Assembly: GCF_000745965.1 (NCBI RefSeq)
Contig: NZ_JQKI01000014.1
Coordinates: 62,001-126,000 of the forward strand
Reading direction: 5' to 3'
DNA: 64,000 nt
Origin: Edaphobacter aggregans DSM 19364
Lineage (GTDB): Bacteria; Acidobacteriota; Terriglobia; Terriglobales; Acidobacteriaceae
The position numbers and the translations under genes were made by a program. Shown here piece after piece: positions 13,019-24,102 of the stretch (its first letter is position 1; every line of letters starts with the position of its first letter). Below the pieces are notes generated by a model. It had not been told where the DNA came from. It saw nothing but the letters and a program-made list of their open reading frames with translations, and did not search any database.

Positions 13019-14344
13019 TCAAAGCCGATCCCCGCCGCTCGAGGTCAGCGAAAAGATCTCCAGCCGTATCCTCCACTGCGCCGACTGGCCCGGCTGCAGC
13101 ACTGCCATCCCGGTATCTTCGTCCTTAGGCCACTCCCGGCCGAAGGGGTCATCGTAGTTGAGCCGGGGCGCAATCGTGATGAAATCGGCGCCCGCCGGAG
13201 CTTCGACGTGCACCGCCTTGATCGACGAGCTCAGCATCGTGATGCGCAGCCCGTAGTTGTCTGTTGGATCCCGCAGCTCGGCCACCGGGCCGCTATCGAG
13301 CAGTGCCTGCCGCAGGTGAACGAACGTATCATCCAGACTCAGCCCGCCCAGCGCCGCTCCCGTCCGCCCGCTGAAGTCGTACTCGGTCCCGGCCACAGGG
13401 AGCAGCCTTCCACTCGGAAGGCCAGTGTGCCGGTCACGAATCTCGGTGCGTGTCGCGCTGGGAAGTCGCAGCATCAGGCCTCCCCGGTCTCCATTCAGCA
13501 CTGCGAAGCGTGGCCGCCAGCCGATTCCCACGGGCTGAGGCTCCCGGCCCGTGTTATGAGCGACGACTCGCATCTCCAGCGCGCGGCTGCTCAACTGCAC
13601 TGTCGTCGCCAGCTGCATTCCCGACGGCCAGTCTCCATCAAAGCTGCCCGTATCGTAGACCGCGTCCGCCTCGCCGCCATCCGGCATCGCCGTTGTCTTC
13701 ACCGTCGTCGAAGCGCGCCGCAGCAGCAGGCCTCCACGCGCGACTGCTGCGCCGTTGGACCGCTCCGCAGGCAGATGAAGCGTTTGCCCATTCCACATCA
13801 CGCTCAGTCCACCGTCCGTGGGGGTCCCAAAGATTCTGCCCGCCCACGGCGCCTCGATCGCCCCTCCCATCGCCAGGCTCGCCCAGCCGTTCGCGTCCGC
13901 ACCTTTGCCGCTCATCCGCTTGGCTGCCTCGTCCATCGCTGGCGAGGCCAGCAGCTGCACCTCGCCCTTCTGCGGGACGAAGGCCTTGATCTGCAGCACA
14001 TTCATGCCCCGTCCTGGCAGCAGCGTCGCCGAAAGAAACTCCGGCTGCGTCCCGCCCTCGATCTGCGAACGCTCCAGAACGATCGCGTCCTGTCCGCCGG
14101 GCTGCGGAGGAGGCGGCACGCGAGGAGGCACTGGCCGCTTCATCTCAGCCTTCAGCAGTGCAAAGCGTCCTCTCTTATGCTCGCGCCATACAAAAGCCAG
14201 CCCCACCAGCAGCAGAGCCAGCACGGCCATCGTTACTACCCCGGAACGCACCACGGTGGCCTGCCAGACGCGGATGCACCATTCGTTGAAGCGCTGTTTC
14301 GCCAGCGCCACATACATTCGACTCAGTCTCGGATCTTCCAACAC
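13019..14344 (-). CDS. Membrane-anchored galactose-mutarotase-like protein
   Basis: A 441-residue protein with a short cytoplasmic N-terminus, one membrane helix at about residues 34-54 and a large extracytoplasmic domain. The second half resembles the aldose 1-epimerase fold: HNTGREPQPVGIGWRPRFAVL, GTEYDFSG, LDDTFVHL, VEAPAGADFITIAPRLNYDDPF, then a beta-strand-rich end. The acidic catalytic residue of true mutarotases, normally in an IEP context, appears replaced (IAPRLN), so enzymatic activity is uncertain and a carbohydrate-binding role is possible. A Pro-rich linker (RPVPPRVPPPPQPGG) joins helix and domain. It is transcribed toward tig on the same strand. No sugar-metabolism neighbours help. 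Confidence 0.7.
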   Translation of the reverse strand: MLEDPRLSRMYVALAKQRFNEWCIRVWQATVVRSGVVTMAVLALLLVGLAFVWREHKRGRFALLKAEMKRPVPPRVPPPPQPGGQDAIVLERSQIEGGTQPEFLSATLLPGRGMNVLQIKAFVPQKGEVQLLASPAMDEAAKRMSGKGADANGWASLAMGGAIEAPWAGRIFGTPTDGGLSVMWNGQTLHLPAERSNGAAVARGGLLLRRASTTVKTTAMPDGGEADAVYDTGSFDGDWPSGMQLATTVQLSSRALEMRVVAHNTGREPQPVGIGWRPRFAVLNGDRGGLMLRLPSATRTEIRDRHTGLPSGRLLPVAGTEYDFSGRTGAALGGLSLDDTFVHLRQALLDSGPVAELRDPTDNYGLRITMLSSSIKAVHVEAPAGADFITIAPRLNYDDPFGREWPKDEDTGMAVLQPGQSAQWRIRLEIFSLTSSGGDRL

Positions 14345-14446
14345 ACCACCTGTTCAGTATTCTTCCGCCCGAAGAGATTCTACGGAAACCATCGCCTTCC
14401 GCGCAGGCCTGCGCGTCATAGTCCGCTGCCACTATCATGGGATAAA

Positions 14447-15163
14447 GTGACACGCCGCGCCGCCAAACCCCTCCCTCTCCCCCTGCTCCGGGTCCGTGAA
14501 TCCATCATCGCCTGCGAACGCTGCACGCGTCTCCGAACCTACTGCAGAGGAATCGGTGAAACCAAACGTCGCGCCTATCAGGACCAGACATACTGGGCCC
14601 GCCCCGTTCCCGGCTTCGGCGATCCCCACGCCCGCGTCCTTATCCTTGGACTCGCTCCAGGCGCACATGGTGCCAACCGCACCGGCCGCCCCTTCACCGG
14701 CGACGGCTCCGGCTACTTCATGTACCCTGTCCTCCACGAGACCGGCTTCGCCAGCCAGCCCGAGGGCGCCTCGCGCGACGACGGCCTCCGCCTCCGCAAT
14801 GCCTGGATCGCCTCCGTTGTCCGGTGCGCTCCGCCCGGCGACAAGCCCACTCCGCAGGAGATTCGCAACTGCTCCACCCATCTCGCCGCCGAGATCGGCC
14901 AACTCACGCGCATTCGCGTCGTCGTCTGCCTCGGCAAGATCGCCTTCGACGGCTACCTCGCCCATCTCGTCGCGCAGGGCATCATCGAGCGCAAGTCCGC
15001 CTACCGCTTCGCCCACGGCGTCAGCTACACGCTCCCCAATAGAATTCATCTGCTCTGCAGCTACCACCCCTCGCTGCGCAACACCAATACTGGACGCCTC
15101 GATCGCGCCATGTTCACCCGCATCTTCGTTCAGGCAAGGGAACTGGCTGGCCTCGATCGCTGA
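14447..15163 (+). CDS. Uracil-DNA glycosylase, family 5 (UDGb)
   Basis: A 238-residue base-excision repair enzyme that removes uracil and other deaminated bases from DNA. ACERCTRLRTYC carries Fe-S cysteines; PGFGDPHARVLILGLAPGAHGANRTGRPFTGDGSG (split over residues about 47-82) is the family 5 motif region, in which GLAPGAHGANRTGR replaces the GQDPYH of family 1; CSYHPSLRNTNTGRL is motif 2. The frame stays open far upstream to 12533, but that part is antisense to tig and the preceding gene. A GTG at 14447 after GGGATAAA gives the expected N-terminus. It diverges from the epimerase-like gene. Confidence 0.92.
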   Translation: MTRRAAKPLPLPLLRVRESIIACERCTRLRTYCRGIGETKRRAYQDQTYWARPVPGFGDPHARVLILGLAPGAHGANRTGRPFTGDGSGYFMYPVLHETGFASQPEGASRDDGLRLRNAWIASVVRCAPPGDKPTPQEIRNCSTHLAAEIGQLTRIRVVVCLGKIAFDGYLAHLVAQGIIERKSAYRFAHGVSYTLPNRIHLLCSYHPSLRNTNTGRLDRAMFTRIFVQARELAGLDR

Positions 15164-15201
15164 AGGCAGAATCGCTGAAGACAGAATCGCTGAAGACAAA
15201 A
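15157..15201 (+). repeat. 15-bp tandem repeat, three copies, over the UDG stop codon
   Basis: Three head-to-tail copies of TCGCTGAAGACAGAA (15157-15171, 15172-15186, 15187-15201) with one or two mismatches. The stop codon of the glycosylase gene (15161-15163) lies inside the first copy, so the repeat forms the 3' end and immediate downstream region. Confidence 0.85.
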
Positions 15202-15206
15202 GACCA

Positions 15207-15302
15207 CTAAAGCCGGTTCTTCTCGGTAAACACATTCAGCGCGGCAAAGGCAGGAGCCACGGCCATTGCGATAAAGGCACCAATAATCAGAAAAGTCTTC
15301 AC
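15207..15302 (-). CDS. Possible tiny exported peptide
   Basis: A 31-residue frame with a GTG start preceded by GAGAGGTGTC. The translation is MKTFLIIGAFIAMAVAPAFA followed by ALNVFTEKNRL. It reads like a complete signal peptide with an AFA-A cleavage site and an 11-residue mature part, or a single membrane-anchored peptide. No family is recognised. Support is the ribosome-binding site and the signal-like composition only; it may not be a gene. Confidence 0.35.
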   Translation of the reverse strand: MKTFLIIGAFIAMAVAPAFAALNVFTEKNRL

Positions 15303-15478
15303 ACGACACCTCTCAACTGACTCTAGCCTGAGCAAGTCATTCACTCCGAACCGTTTTGACGCCCTGAATGCTCCTCGTCATTACCCCCGCTGATTCACTC
15401 GCAAAACCAACCAAAGCCTGGAGCCGGGAATCTTAAAAACAAGTGCGTACTTTAGTCGCGCCGAAAGAGGGTTCCTAC

Positions 15479-15820
15479 ATGAGAGCAAATAACTACTGGC
15501 TGGCCTTTGGCATTGGCGTTGCCGCTGGAGCGGCGATCGCCCTCCTTTATGCCCCGCAGAGCGGGGAACGCACCCGCAAGAAGCTCCGCAGGGGCGTCGA
15601 GAACGCCGTCGATGACGCCAGTGAACACCTCAAGGACGCCGGCGATTACCTCAAAGCTCAGGCTGAGCGCTTCACCGACGAGGCACAGGACGCCATCAAG
15701 CGCGCCCGTGGGCAAGCCTCCCGTTTAGTCGACAACGCCGGAGACCGGGCCAGCAATGTCGTCGAGTCGGTCTCCGATCGAGTGGCTGATGCAGTAAAAT
15801 CCGCCAAAGCCCTCGTCTAA
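15479..15820 (+). CDS. YtxH domain protein
   Basis: A 113-residue protein with one N-terminal membrane helix (LAFGIGVAAGAAIALLYAPQSG, split over residues 6-27) followed by a charged amphipathic region (RTRKKLRRGVENAVDDA and similar). This is the YtxH/general-stress layout, also resembling LEA-like heptad repeats. The ATG at 15479 is preceded by GAAAGAGGG; an upstream ATG at 15443 would add 12 residues without a ribosome-binding site. The exact function of YtxH proteins is unknown; they are often induced by stress. It stands alone. Confidence 0.85.
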   Translation: MRANNYWLAFGIGVAAGAAIALLYAPQSGERTRKKLRRGVENAVDDASEHLKDAGDYLKAQAERFTDEAQDAIKRARGQASRLVDNAGDRASNVVESVSDRVADAVKSAKALV

Positions 15821-15837
15821 CTCACCACATCTGTTTT

Positions 15838-16041
15838 TTATGCACTCCGCGACCTGCTCCCGGGGCTAATGGCCACCACGAAGTAGGTCGCAGGCGTGTC
15901 TCCGGCATTCTGGAGATAGTGTTTGTCACCCGCGACGACGATTCCGATATCCCCCGCCTCCATGCGATGAGCCACACCGTTGACCGTCAACTCCAGCGTT
16001 CTCCCATGCAAATCGCAAAATCCAACGCGGTTAAACAACAT
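15838..16041 (-). pseudogene. Truncated cupin-like fragment
   Basis: A 67-residue frame whose sequence GVAHRMEAGDIGIVVAGDKHY and NAGDTPATYFVVAISPGSR resembles the second half of a small cupin barrel (second cupin motif with His near the end). The N-terminal metal-binding motif G(X)5HXH is absent and the frame starts inside the clpC terminator hairpin, so no proper promoter or upstream part remains. It is probably a decayed remnant; a very short functional cupin cannot be excluded. Confidence 0.45.
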
Positions 16042-16075
16042 GCCCCGACCTTGCAGCCGGGGCAGATTAATTTAC
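16041..16075 (-). terminator. Terminator downstream of clpC
   Basis: TGCCCCG (16041-16047) pairs with CGGGGCA (16057-16063), about 30 bases past the clpC stop. The flanking AATTAAT is AT-rich, but there is no strong U-run after the stem in the clpC direction. Confidence 0.5.
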
Positions 16076-16091
16076 AACGTCACTCAGATCC

Positions 16092-18560
<2,469 letters not shown>

Positions 18561-18796
18561 GTTCTCCCTTTCGAACCCGGCCTCCACCAACGGCCCTGGG
18601 AGCCGTCAATGGCGCCATTACCACTACCATTCCCTGCGTCAACCTGCCCGCCAAGAGAACACATCGGGTGCGACCGCTTTCGACGGCGCATCCATCCACT
18701 GCTTCTAGTGTAGTCGCCGCGTCAACTTAAGCTCTATCCCGCAAAAGTTACTGCTTACACTACATCAATACTCATTCGACGCACTATGTGAAAAAA

Positions 18797-18930
18797 GAGT
18801 TCGAAACTGATTAGGTTCGGCCACCCGTCTCCGAGCTCGCTATCGTCAAGAGGTTCGGAACTGATAAGGGGCAAGAGGGTCGAACCTGATTAGATTCGGC
18901 CACTGTAAGCCTTCAAGAGTTCGAAATCGG
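18797..18930. repeat. Degenerate direct repeats in the clpC-lolD gap
   Basis: The 445-base gap between clpC and lolD holds four imperfect copies of a motif close to CAAGAGTTCGAAACTGATTA: at 18797-18824, 18846-18869, 18874-18903 and 18914-18930. Copies one and three continue with GGTTCGGCCAC or GATTCGGCCAC. Spacing is uneven (about 50, 28 and 40 bases). The copies are not CRISPR-like, since there are no unique spacers of constant length, and no transposase is near. The remaining parts of this gap (18561-18796 and 18931-19005) show no gene. Confidence 0.65.
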
Positions 18931-19005
18931 AGCGAAACCAGCCGCAACCCCTCCACGGTTCGGCTTAACTCTCGTCCGATACCCTTAGATTGTCCGCGAA
19001 ACCAT

Positions 19006-19773
19006 TCAATCTGCCTGCTTTAGCTCCTCCAGCCGCCCGCCCTTCAGCCGCAGCATCCGGTCGCATCTCCCTGCAAAATCAGTATTATGCGTTACTAGAA
19101 CACTCGTCAGCCCATGCGCCCGGTGTAGCCCCTGAATCAATTCGAACACCGCCTCGCCGGTCTTCGAGTCCAGATCCCCCGTCGGCTCGTCCGCCAGCAG
19201 AATCTTCGGCTCCGGCACCAGCGCCCGCGCCAACGAAACCCTCTGCTGCTCCCCGCCGCTCAGCTCGCCCGATCGGTGGTGCCCCCGAGACCCTAGGCCG
19301 ACCTCGCCCAGCCAGTACTCCGCCCGCTGCAGCGCCGCCCCTCGCTCCATCCCCCTCGCCAGCAGAGGCATAGCCGCGTTCTCCACAGCCGTAAACTCCG
19401 GCAGCAGGTAGTGAAACTGCCAGACATACCCCACGTCCCGATTCCGAAACTCCGAAGCCTGCTTCGAAGTAAACCGGCTCAGCCGAGCCTCCCCGCAGTA
19501 CACCTCGCCCGCCGTCGGCTTATCGAGCGCCGCCAACAGATGCAGCAGCGTGCTCTTGCCCGCGCCGCTCTCCCCCACAATCGCCACCATCTCCCCGGCC
19601 CGCACCTCCAGGTCCAGCCCGCGAAACAGCTCCACCTCTCCCGCCGCCGCACCTGCGACCGCCGGATACACCTTCGTCAGCCCCTGCGCCCGCAGCACCA
19701 CCCTCGGCCCCCGCGCCTCAGGAAACGGCTGCAGGGAACCGCTGTCCTCGAATTGAACCTCTCGCTCGTTCAA
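19006..19773 (-). CDS. lolD: ABC transporter ATP-binding protein, LolD/MacB type
   Basis: A 255-residue ATPase that powers release of lipoproteins from the inner membrane (LolCDE) or a related MacB-type exporter. Walker [11 protein letters not shown]-loop in [16 protein letters not shown], signature [15 protein letters not shown], Walker [13 protein letters not shown] and the H-loop TH follow in order. [10 protein letters not shown] is characteristic of LolD. Its presumed partner, a LolC/E permease, lies 770 bases away on the same strand, with an opposite-strand gene between them. A 30-residue N-terminal tail precedes the ATPase core. Confidence 0.9.
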   Translation of the reverse strand: MNEREVQFEDSGSLQPFPEARGPRVVLRAQGLTKVYPAVAGAAAGEVELFRGLDLEVRAGEMVAIVGESGAGKSTLLHLLAALDKPTAGEVYCGEARLSRFTSKQASEFRNRDVGYVWQFHYLLPEFTAVENAAMPLLARGMERGAALQRAEYWLGEVGLGSRGHHRSGELSGGEQQRVSLARALVPEPKILLADEPTGDLDSKTGEAVFELIQGLHRAHGLTSVLVTHNTDFAGRCDRMLRLKGGRLEELKQAD

Positions 19774-19950
19774 CTTTCTCCCTCACCTGCGCGCTTCCAG
19801 CGAGCAGCTTCTCCATCCTTCAATCGCTCTCCCATAGCCAGCAGTCTATCGGGTTCGCAGCTCCTCGCGACAGAGCAATGGAGCTCGAAAGAAACCTGCT
19901 CCTTCCTAACGCACGGTTCATCCAACAACTGCACGAACATCGGAGCTCCG

Positions 19951-20541
19951 ATGCGACTTGCCGTCCGTTCTCTCGTCGTTGCGTGGTTTCTGCTCATCCT
20001 GCTTCTTGCGGCGAACCACAAGTTCATCAGCCCCCCAGGAACACCACCCGCGGCTGTTGGTCTGGCCTTCGTCGCTCCTGTTCTTCTTTTCCTGGGAGCG
20101 ATTCGACTGGCGCCCTCCTTCGTTGACTATGTCCTGAAGATTAACCCCATCTTCCTCGCTGCGCTTCACGGATGGCGATTCATCGGCCTCGGCTTCATCA
20201 TGGCCTACTGCGAACATCTTCTGGACGGCAGCTTTGCATGGCCAGCCGGTCTCGGAGATCTCACCGCCGGCATCTTCGCTCCATGGATCGTGCTGCGGCT
20301 GGCCACGGACAGAAGCTTTATTCACAACCCGCTTTTCCTGGCCTGGAACATCTTCGGTATCACGGACTTTGTCGTTGCCGTCGCAATGGGCACTCTCGAT
20401 CAGGGCATTCTCCCGGCCTTTCAACCCGCAATCGTTAGCTCCCTCATGCAACGGCTGCCCTTCGTCCTCATTCCTTGCTTCTTTGTCCCATGGCTGCTCA
20501 TCACGCACATCATCATGCTGATGCAGCGCCGACGTGCCTGA
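19951..20541 (+). CDS. Polytopic membrane protein of unknown function
   Basis: A 196-residue protein with five or six predicted membrane helices, at about residues 5-22, 34-52, 74-92, 100-117, 127-147 and 169-190. No known domain is recognised. The frame could extend upstream to 19411, but that part is antisense to lolD and rich in Arg and Pro; the ATG at 19951 begins a normal hydrophobic N-terminus (MRLAVRSLVVAWFLLI). The gene is convergent with lolC, with which it abuts at a single base, and divergent from lolD. It therefore sits on the opposite strand between two genes expected to work together. Confidence 0.75.
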   Translation: MRLAVRSLVVAWFLLILLLAANHKFISPPGTPPAAVGLAFVAPVLLFLGAIRLAPSFVDYVLKINPIFLAALHGWRFIGLGFIMAYCEHLLDGSFAWPAGLGDLTAGIFAPWIVLRLATDRSFIHNPLFLAWNIFGITDFVVAVAMGTLDQGILPAFQPAIVSSLMQRLPFVLIPCFFVPWLLITHIIMLMQRRRA

Positions 20542-21807
20542 TCACTCATACCTCAGCGCCTCCGCCGGCAATACCTTCGCCGCACTCCCACTCGGATAAA
20601 TCGTAGCCACCAGACTCACCCCCAGCGACACCGCCGCCACAATCGCCGCATCCCACACCCGCGGCGCGAACGGCAGGTAGTCGATCGAGTACACCGAGGC
20701 ATCCAGGTGAATGAACCGGTAGTGCCCGCCCACCCAGCTCAGCCCATAGCCGACGATCAGCCCCAGCACCGTCCCGATCACTGAGATCAGCAGGCCCTGC
20801 AGCAGAAAGATCCTCCGCACCTGCATCTCGGTCACGCCAAAGCTCATCATCACCGCGATATCCCGAGTCTTCTCCATCACCATCATGGTCAGGGCAATCA
20901 GAATATTCAGCGCCGCCACGCACACAATCAGCGCCAGCACGATGAACGTCACAATCTGCTCCAGCTTCAGCGCGCGAAACAGCTCGCGGTTCTGCTCCAT
21001 CCAGCTCGTCGTCTGAAATCCCTGGCCGGCTTCCAGTTCGATCACGCGCCCAATCTTGTCCGCCTTGTACAGATCATCCACCTTGAAGCTGATTACCGAG
21101 ATCAGGTCCGGCTCCGAGAACAGCCGCTGCGCATCCTTCAGCCGCAGAAACGCATAGCTGGAATCGTACTGATAGAACCCCGACTTGAAGATCCCCACCA
21201 CCGAGCACCGCTGATACTTCGGCACCAGCCCCAGCGGCGTCAGCTCGCCCTGCGGACTCGTCACCAGCACCGTATCCCCCACCTTCGCCCCAATCGTATC
21301 GGACAGGTCCTTGCCAATCACAATCGGAGGAAGAGCAGCGCTGACTCGCTGACTCGCTGACTTGCTGACTTGCTCCATCACCGGCTCCAAAGCCTCCGCC
21401 GACCCCTCCGTCACCTTCTGCAGCAGATCCCCAACCGTCCTCTCATCCGCCGGAATCACACCCTTGATCAGCCCGCCACCGCTCCGCGCCCCGCGCGAGA
21501 TCAGCACCTGCCCATACAGCCCCGGAGCCGCCGCCGTCACATGCGGCACCTTGCGCAGCCGCTCCAGCAGAGGCCGCCAGTCGCGTATCCCATCCGCCGC
21601 CACCCGCATCAGCTCCACATGCGCAGTCGAACCCAGCAGCCTGTCCTGCAGGTCCCTCCTCATCCCGTTCGTAATCGCCAGCGCAAGAATCAGCGAAGCC
21701 ACGCCCGCCGCAACTCCGATGACCGAGATCGCGGTAATCACTCCCACAACAGCCTGCCGCCGCTTCGCCCGCAGATACCGCGCCGCAATGAAAAGCTCAA
21801 ATCGCAT
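20542..21807 (-). CDS. lolC: LolC/LolE-type lipoprotein-releasing permease
   Basis: A 421-residue inner membrane permease with one N-terminal helix (about residues 20-45), a long periplasmic domain, and three C-terminal helices (about 285-310, 330-355, 380-405), the MacB/FtsX arrangement. The N-terminal block FIAARYLRAKRRQAVVGVITAISVIGVAAGV is the LolC/E signature region, and IAVMMSFGVTEMQVRRIFLLQG is the coupling helix. Only one permease is present, so it may form a homodimer as in bacteria with a single LolF. Codons for residues about 144-156 are formed by an 8-bp tandem repeat (see 21340-21371). Its stop touches the stop of the convergent gene. Confidence 0.92.
   Translation of the reverse strand: MRFELFIAARYLRAKRRQAVVGVITAISVIGVAAGVASLILALAITNGMRRDLQDRLLGSTAHVELMRVAADGIRDWRPLLERLRKVPHVTAAAPGLYGQVLISRGARSGGGLIKGVIPADERTVGDLLQKVTEGSAEALEPVMEQVSKSASQRVSAALPPIVIGKDLSDTIGAKVGDTVLVTSPQGELTPLGLVPKYQRCSVVGIFKSGFYQYDSSYAFLRLKDAQRLFSEPDLISVISFKVDDLYKADKIGRVIELEAGQGFQTTSWMEQNRELFRALKLEQIVTFIVLALIVCVAALNILIALTMMVMEKTRDIAVMMSFGVTEMQVRRIFLLQGLLISVIGTVLGLIVGYGLSWVGGHYRFIHLDASVYSIDYLPFAPRVWDAAIVAAVSLGVSLVATIYPSGSAAKVLPAEALRYE
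21340..21371. repeat. 8-bp tandem repeat inside lolC
   Basis: Four uninterrupted copies of GCTGACTC or GCTGACTT, followed by a partial GCT. The unit is not a multiple of three, so gain or loss of one copy would shift the frame of the permease. Confidence 0.9.
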
Positions 21808-21876
21808 CGAGTCGTGCCCTTCTACTCCCTAAACCCTACTCCCTGCCTTCAAACGTCTGCTCCGCGATCTCCTGGG

Positions 21877-24102
21877 TCAACGAACCACCGCCTTCACCGC
21901 CGCCATGTTCTCGTAGCGGTCGTACACCCGCACCGCAATCACATGCTCCTTCGCATCCGTCACCGGCGTCGTCGCAGACGGTACATCCGCTGTGAAGTCG
22001 TACCGCTCCGTCTGCGAGTCCGAGACCTGTCCCACCGGCTCCAGGTACTGCCACGGCCCCGCATCCACTGAGTACTCCGCATGCGCTATCGGCGAGGTCG
22101 CATCATGAGCCTCCAGCGTCGCATGAATCTTCTGCGCCGCTCCCGCCGGCGTCGGAGCCAACGTCGCCGTCAGCACGCCCGGAACCGGCGGCGTCGAATC
22201 CACCACAAACACCGGCCCCACACGCTCGCCCGTCAGCGCCTCCGAATCCGTGTGCACCGGAGCATCGCTCGCCACCACCTTCAGCTCATACTGCCCATCC
22301 GGCAGCAGGGAAGCGTCGAAGCTCAGAAAGCGGTCGGTGATCTTGTCCTTCAGCAGCCTCCAGTTCTTCTCGTCCACCCCGCGATACCAAACGGCAAACA
22401 TCAGGTCGTCGCCGTTGTCGTCATGCGCCAGCCATCGCGCCGTCACAGAAGTTCTGTCCTTCTGCGCCGTCAGCGGAGTCGTACTCGCATCCGGCTGAAA
22501 GCTCACCACCGGTGACGCGCTCGCAGCCTGCGGAAACGCCACCTGCACCGTCGTGTTCGGCGGCGTCCCGCCACCCGCCGCCACCTTCGCGCCGGGCTGT
22601 ACCACAATCTCATCCACCACCGGAGCAACGTTCCTCGTCAGGTAGTTAAACCCCACGGCATCGATGCCCGCATCGGCAACGCCCGGCCGCAGCACCGCCT
22701 TCCACTGCGCAAAGCGTCCCGCAGGCACGGCGACTGCGCCGTCCGCCCCCACGCGAGCCCAGTCGCTCCAGCCCATCAGCGGACTCTCCACGTTGCCGCT
22801 CCGTATCCACAACTCGAAACCCTGCCCATCGGCCCGCGTCTCCACCCGGCCCCACTGCGCGTAGCCCTGCGCGTCGAACACCTCGCTCGTGTACGTCGAC
22901 TCCTTCGCCGCCGCATCGCTCAGCTGGAACAGCTTGCCGCTGTTGCTCGTCGCCACCAGCAGCCCGTCCTTCACCGGAGCAAACGCCATCCCCTGCGCTG
23001 CATCCAGATGCGCCACGTCCGTAAATCGTCCCGGCATCTTCACGTCCACGCGATACACCCGTCCGCGATTGCCCGTCGCCGCCGTCAGCGCTCCGTTGCG
23101 AAACGACAGCGCATACACCACGTCGTCCTTCATCGTTACCAGCCGCTGCGGAGTCCCATCCTTTGCGATCCGGTAGATCTCGCTGCCCTCCGGCACCAGA
23201 GAGTTCGCCCCTGCCGCCGTCGACGACCCCGGCTGCGCAAACGTAATCGTCACCCCCACATTGCCCGTCACCGGCAGCGGAGGCAGCGGCATCGCTCCCT
23301 TTGTCCCCACGCCCGCCGCATATACATTGCCCTCCGTATCCATCGCCAGTGCGGTGATCTCCTTCCGCGGAGCCGCATAGGCCGCAAACGGCTTCGCCCC
23401 CGCCGCCTTCGTGTCCATCCTGTAGATCACGCCGGCCCCATCCGATCCTGCCCACAGCGTCCCATCTGCCGCCATCATCAGGCACCGGATATGCTGGTCC
23501 GCCGTCTTGAACAGCACCTCCGCCTTGCCTCCGCCCGCCGGCACCCGATACACCACGGCCGGAGCCCCCGCCGCCACATACACCTCGCCGCCCTTGCCCA
23601 CCGCGACGTCCCACAGGTACTTCGGCTTCTCCTCCGTCGTCGCAGGATCGAAGATCACCGTCCCCGCGCTGCCCGCCGCTCCGCTCTGCACCCGGTACAC
23701 TTTCCCATCGGGAGACGTCGCCGCAATCACCGCCCCGTCCGCAGTCACTGCCAGCGCCTGTACCGCCAGCTCCTTGGCCTCCAGCATCTTCGTCGCCTTG
23801 CCATCCGGCGACACCCGCATCACCGCTGCCGAGCCCGCAGAGCTTCCCCCCAGCCCCACATAACCATTGCCCGCCGCATCGCTCCCCAGAGACCACACGT
23901 AGCTCTTGCCCGTGTCGTACACCTGCGACTTCGACGGCCCCGTCTCCAGCCGGCCATCGTTGCGAATCGCCACTCCGTCCAGCGTTCCGCGCTCCATTGT
24001 GTCGTAGCGGTCCACCGTCCAAAGCTTCGTGCCCTGCGCCCACGCCGCAGCCGGAAGAGCTGCAGCCATCACCCATCCCAGAACAAATTCCCGTTGCATC
24101 AT
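21877..24102 (-). CDS. Secreted beta-propeller protein with C-terminal Ig-like domains
   Basis: A 741-residue exported protein. The signal peptide (about residues 1-22) ends AAAWAQG. Residues about 60-400 hold repeated blade-like segments, such as DGKVYRVQSG, GEVYVAAGAPAVVYRV, GTLWAGSDGAGVIYRM and NRGRVYRVDV, which fit a WD40/SMP-30-like propeller. The C-terminal third (from about residue 500) looks like fibronectin or Ig-type strands (STPPVPGVLTATL, ATSPIAHAEYSVDAGPWQYLEP). No catalytic motif is recognised. It lies just upstream of lolC on the same strand (70 bases apart), so the two may be cotranscribed. Confidence 0.75.
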   Translation of the reverse strand: MMQREFVLGWVMAAALPAAAWAQGTKLWTVDRYDTMERGTLDGVAIRNDGRLETGPSKSQVYDTGKSYVWSLGSDAAGNGYVGLGGSSAGSAAVMRVSPDGKATKMLEAKELAVQALAVTADGAVIAATSPDGKVYRVQSGAAGSAGTVIFDPATTEEKPKYLWDVAVGKGGEVYVAAGAPAVVYRVPAGGGKAEVLFKTADQHIRCLMMAADGTLWAGSDGAGVIYRMDTKAAGAKPFAAYAAPRKEITALAMDTEGNVYAAGVGTKGAMPLPPLPVTGNVGVTITFAQPGSSTAAGANSLVPEGSEIYRIAKDGTPQRLVTMKDDVVYALSFRNGALTAATGNRGRVYRVDVKMPGRFTDVAHLDAAQGMAFAPVKDGLLVATSNSGKLFQLSDAAAKESTYTSEVFDAQGYAQWGRVETRADGQGFELWIRSGNVESPLMGWSDWARVGADGAVAVPAGRFAQWKAVLRPGVADAGIDAVGFNYLTRNVAPVVDEIVVQPGAKVAAGGGTPPNTTVQVAFPQAASASPVVSFQPDASTTPLTAQKDRTSVTARWLAHDDNGDDLMFAVWYRGVDEKNWRLLKDKITDRFLSFDASLLPDGQYELKVVASDAPVHTDSEALTGERVGPVFVVDSTPPVPGVLTATLAPTPAGAAQKIHATLEAHDATSPIAHAEYSVDAGPWQYLEPVGQVSDSQTERYDFTADVPSATTPVTDAKEHVIAVRVYDRYENMAAVKAVVR

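Noticed and set aside
12533..14446. Upstream two thirds of an 876-residue open frame before the uracil-DNA glycosylase
   Set aside because: It runs antisense to tig and the mutarotase-like gene, is rich in Arg, Pro and Ser, and matches no family; only the part from 14447 is real.
18797..18930. CRISPR array
   Set aside because: Repeats are degenerate, unevenly spaced, and without unique spacers or cas genes.
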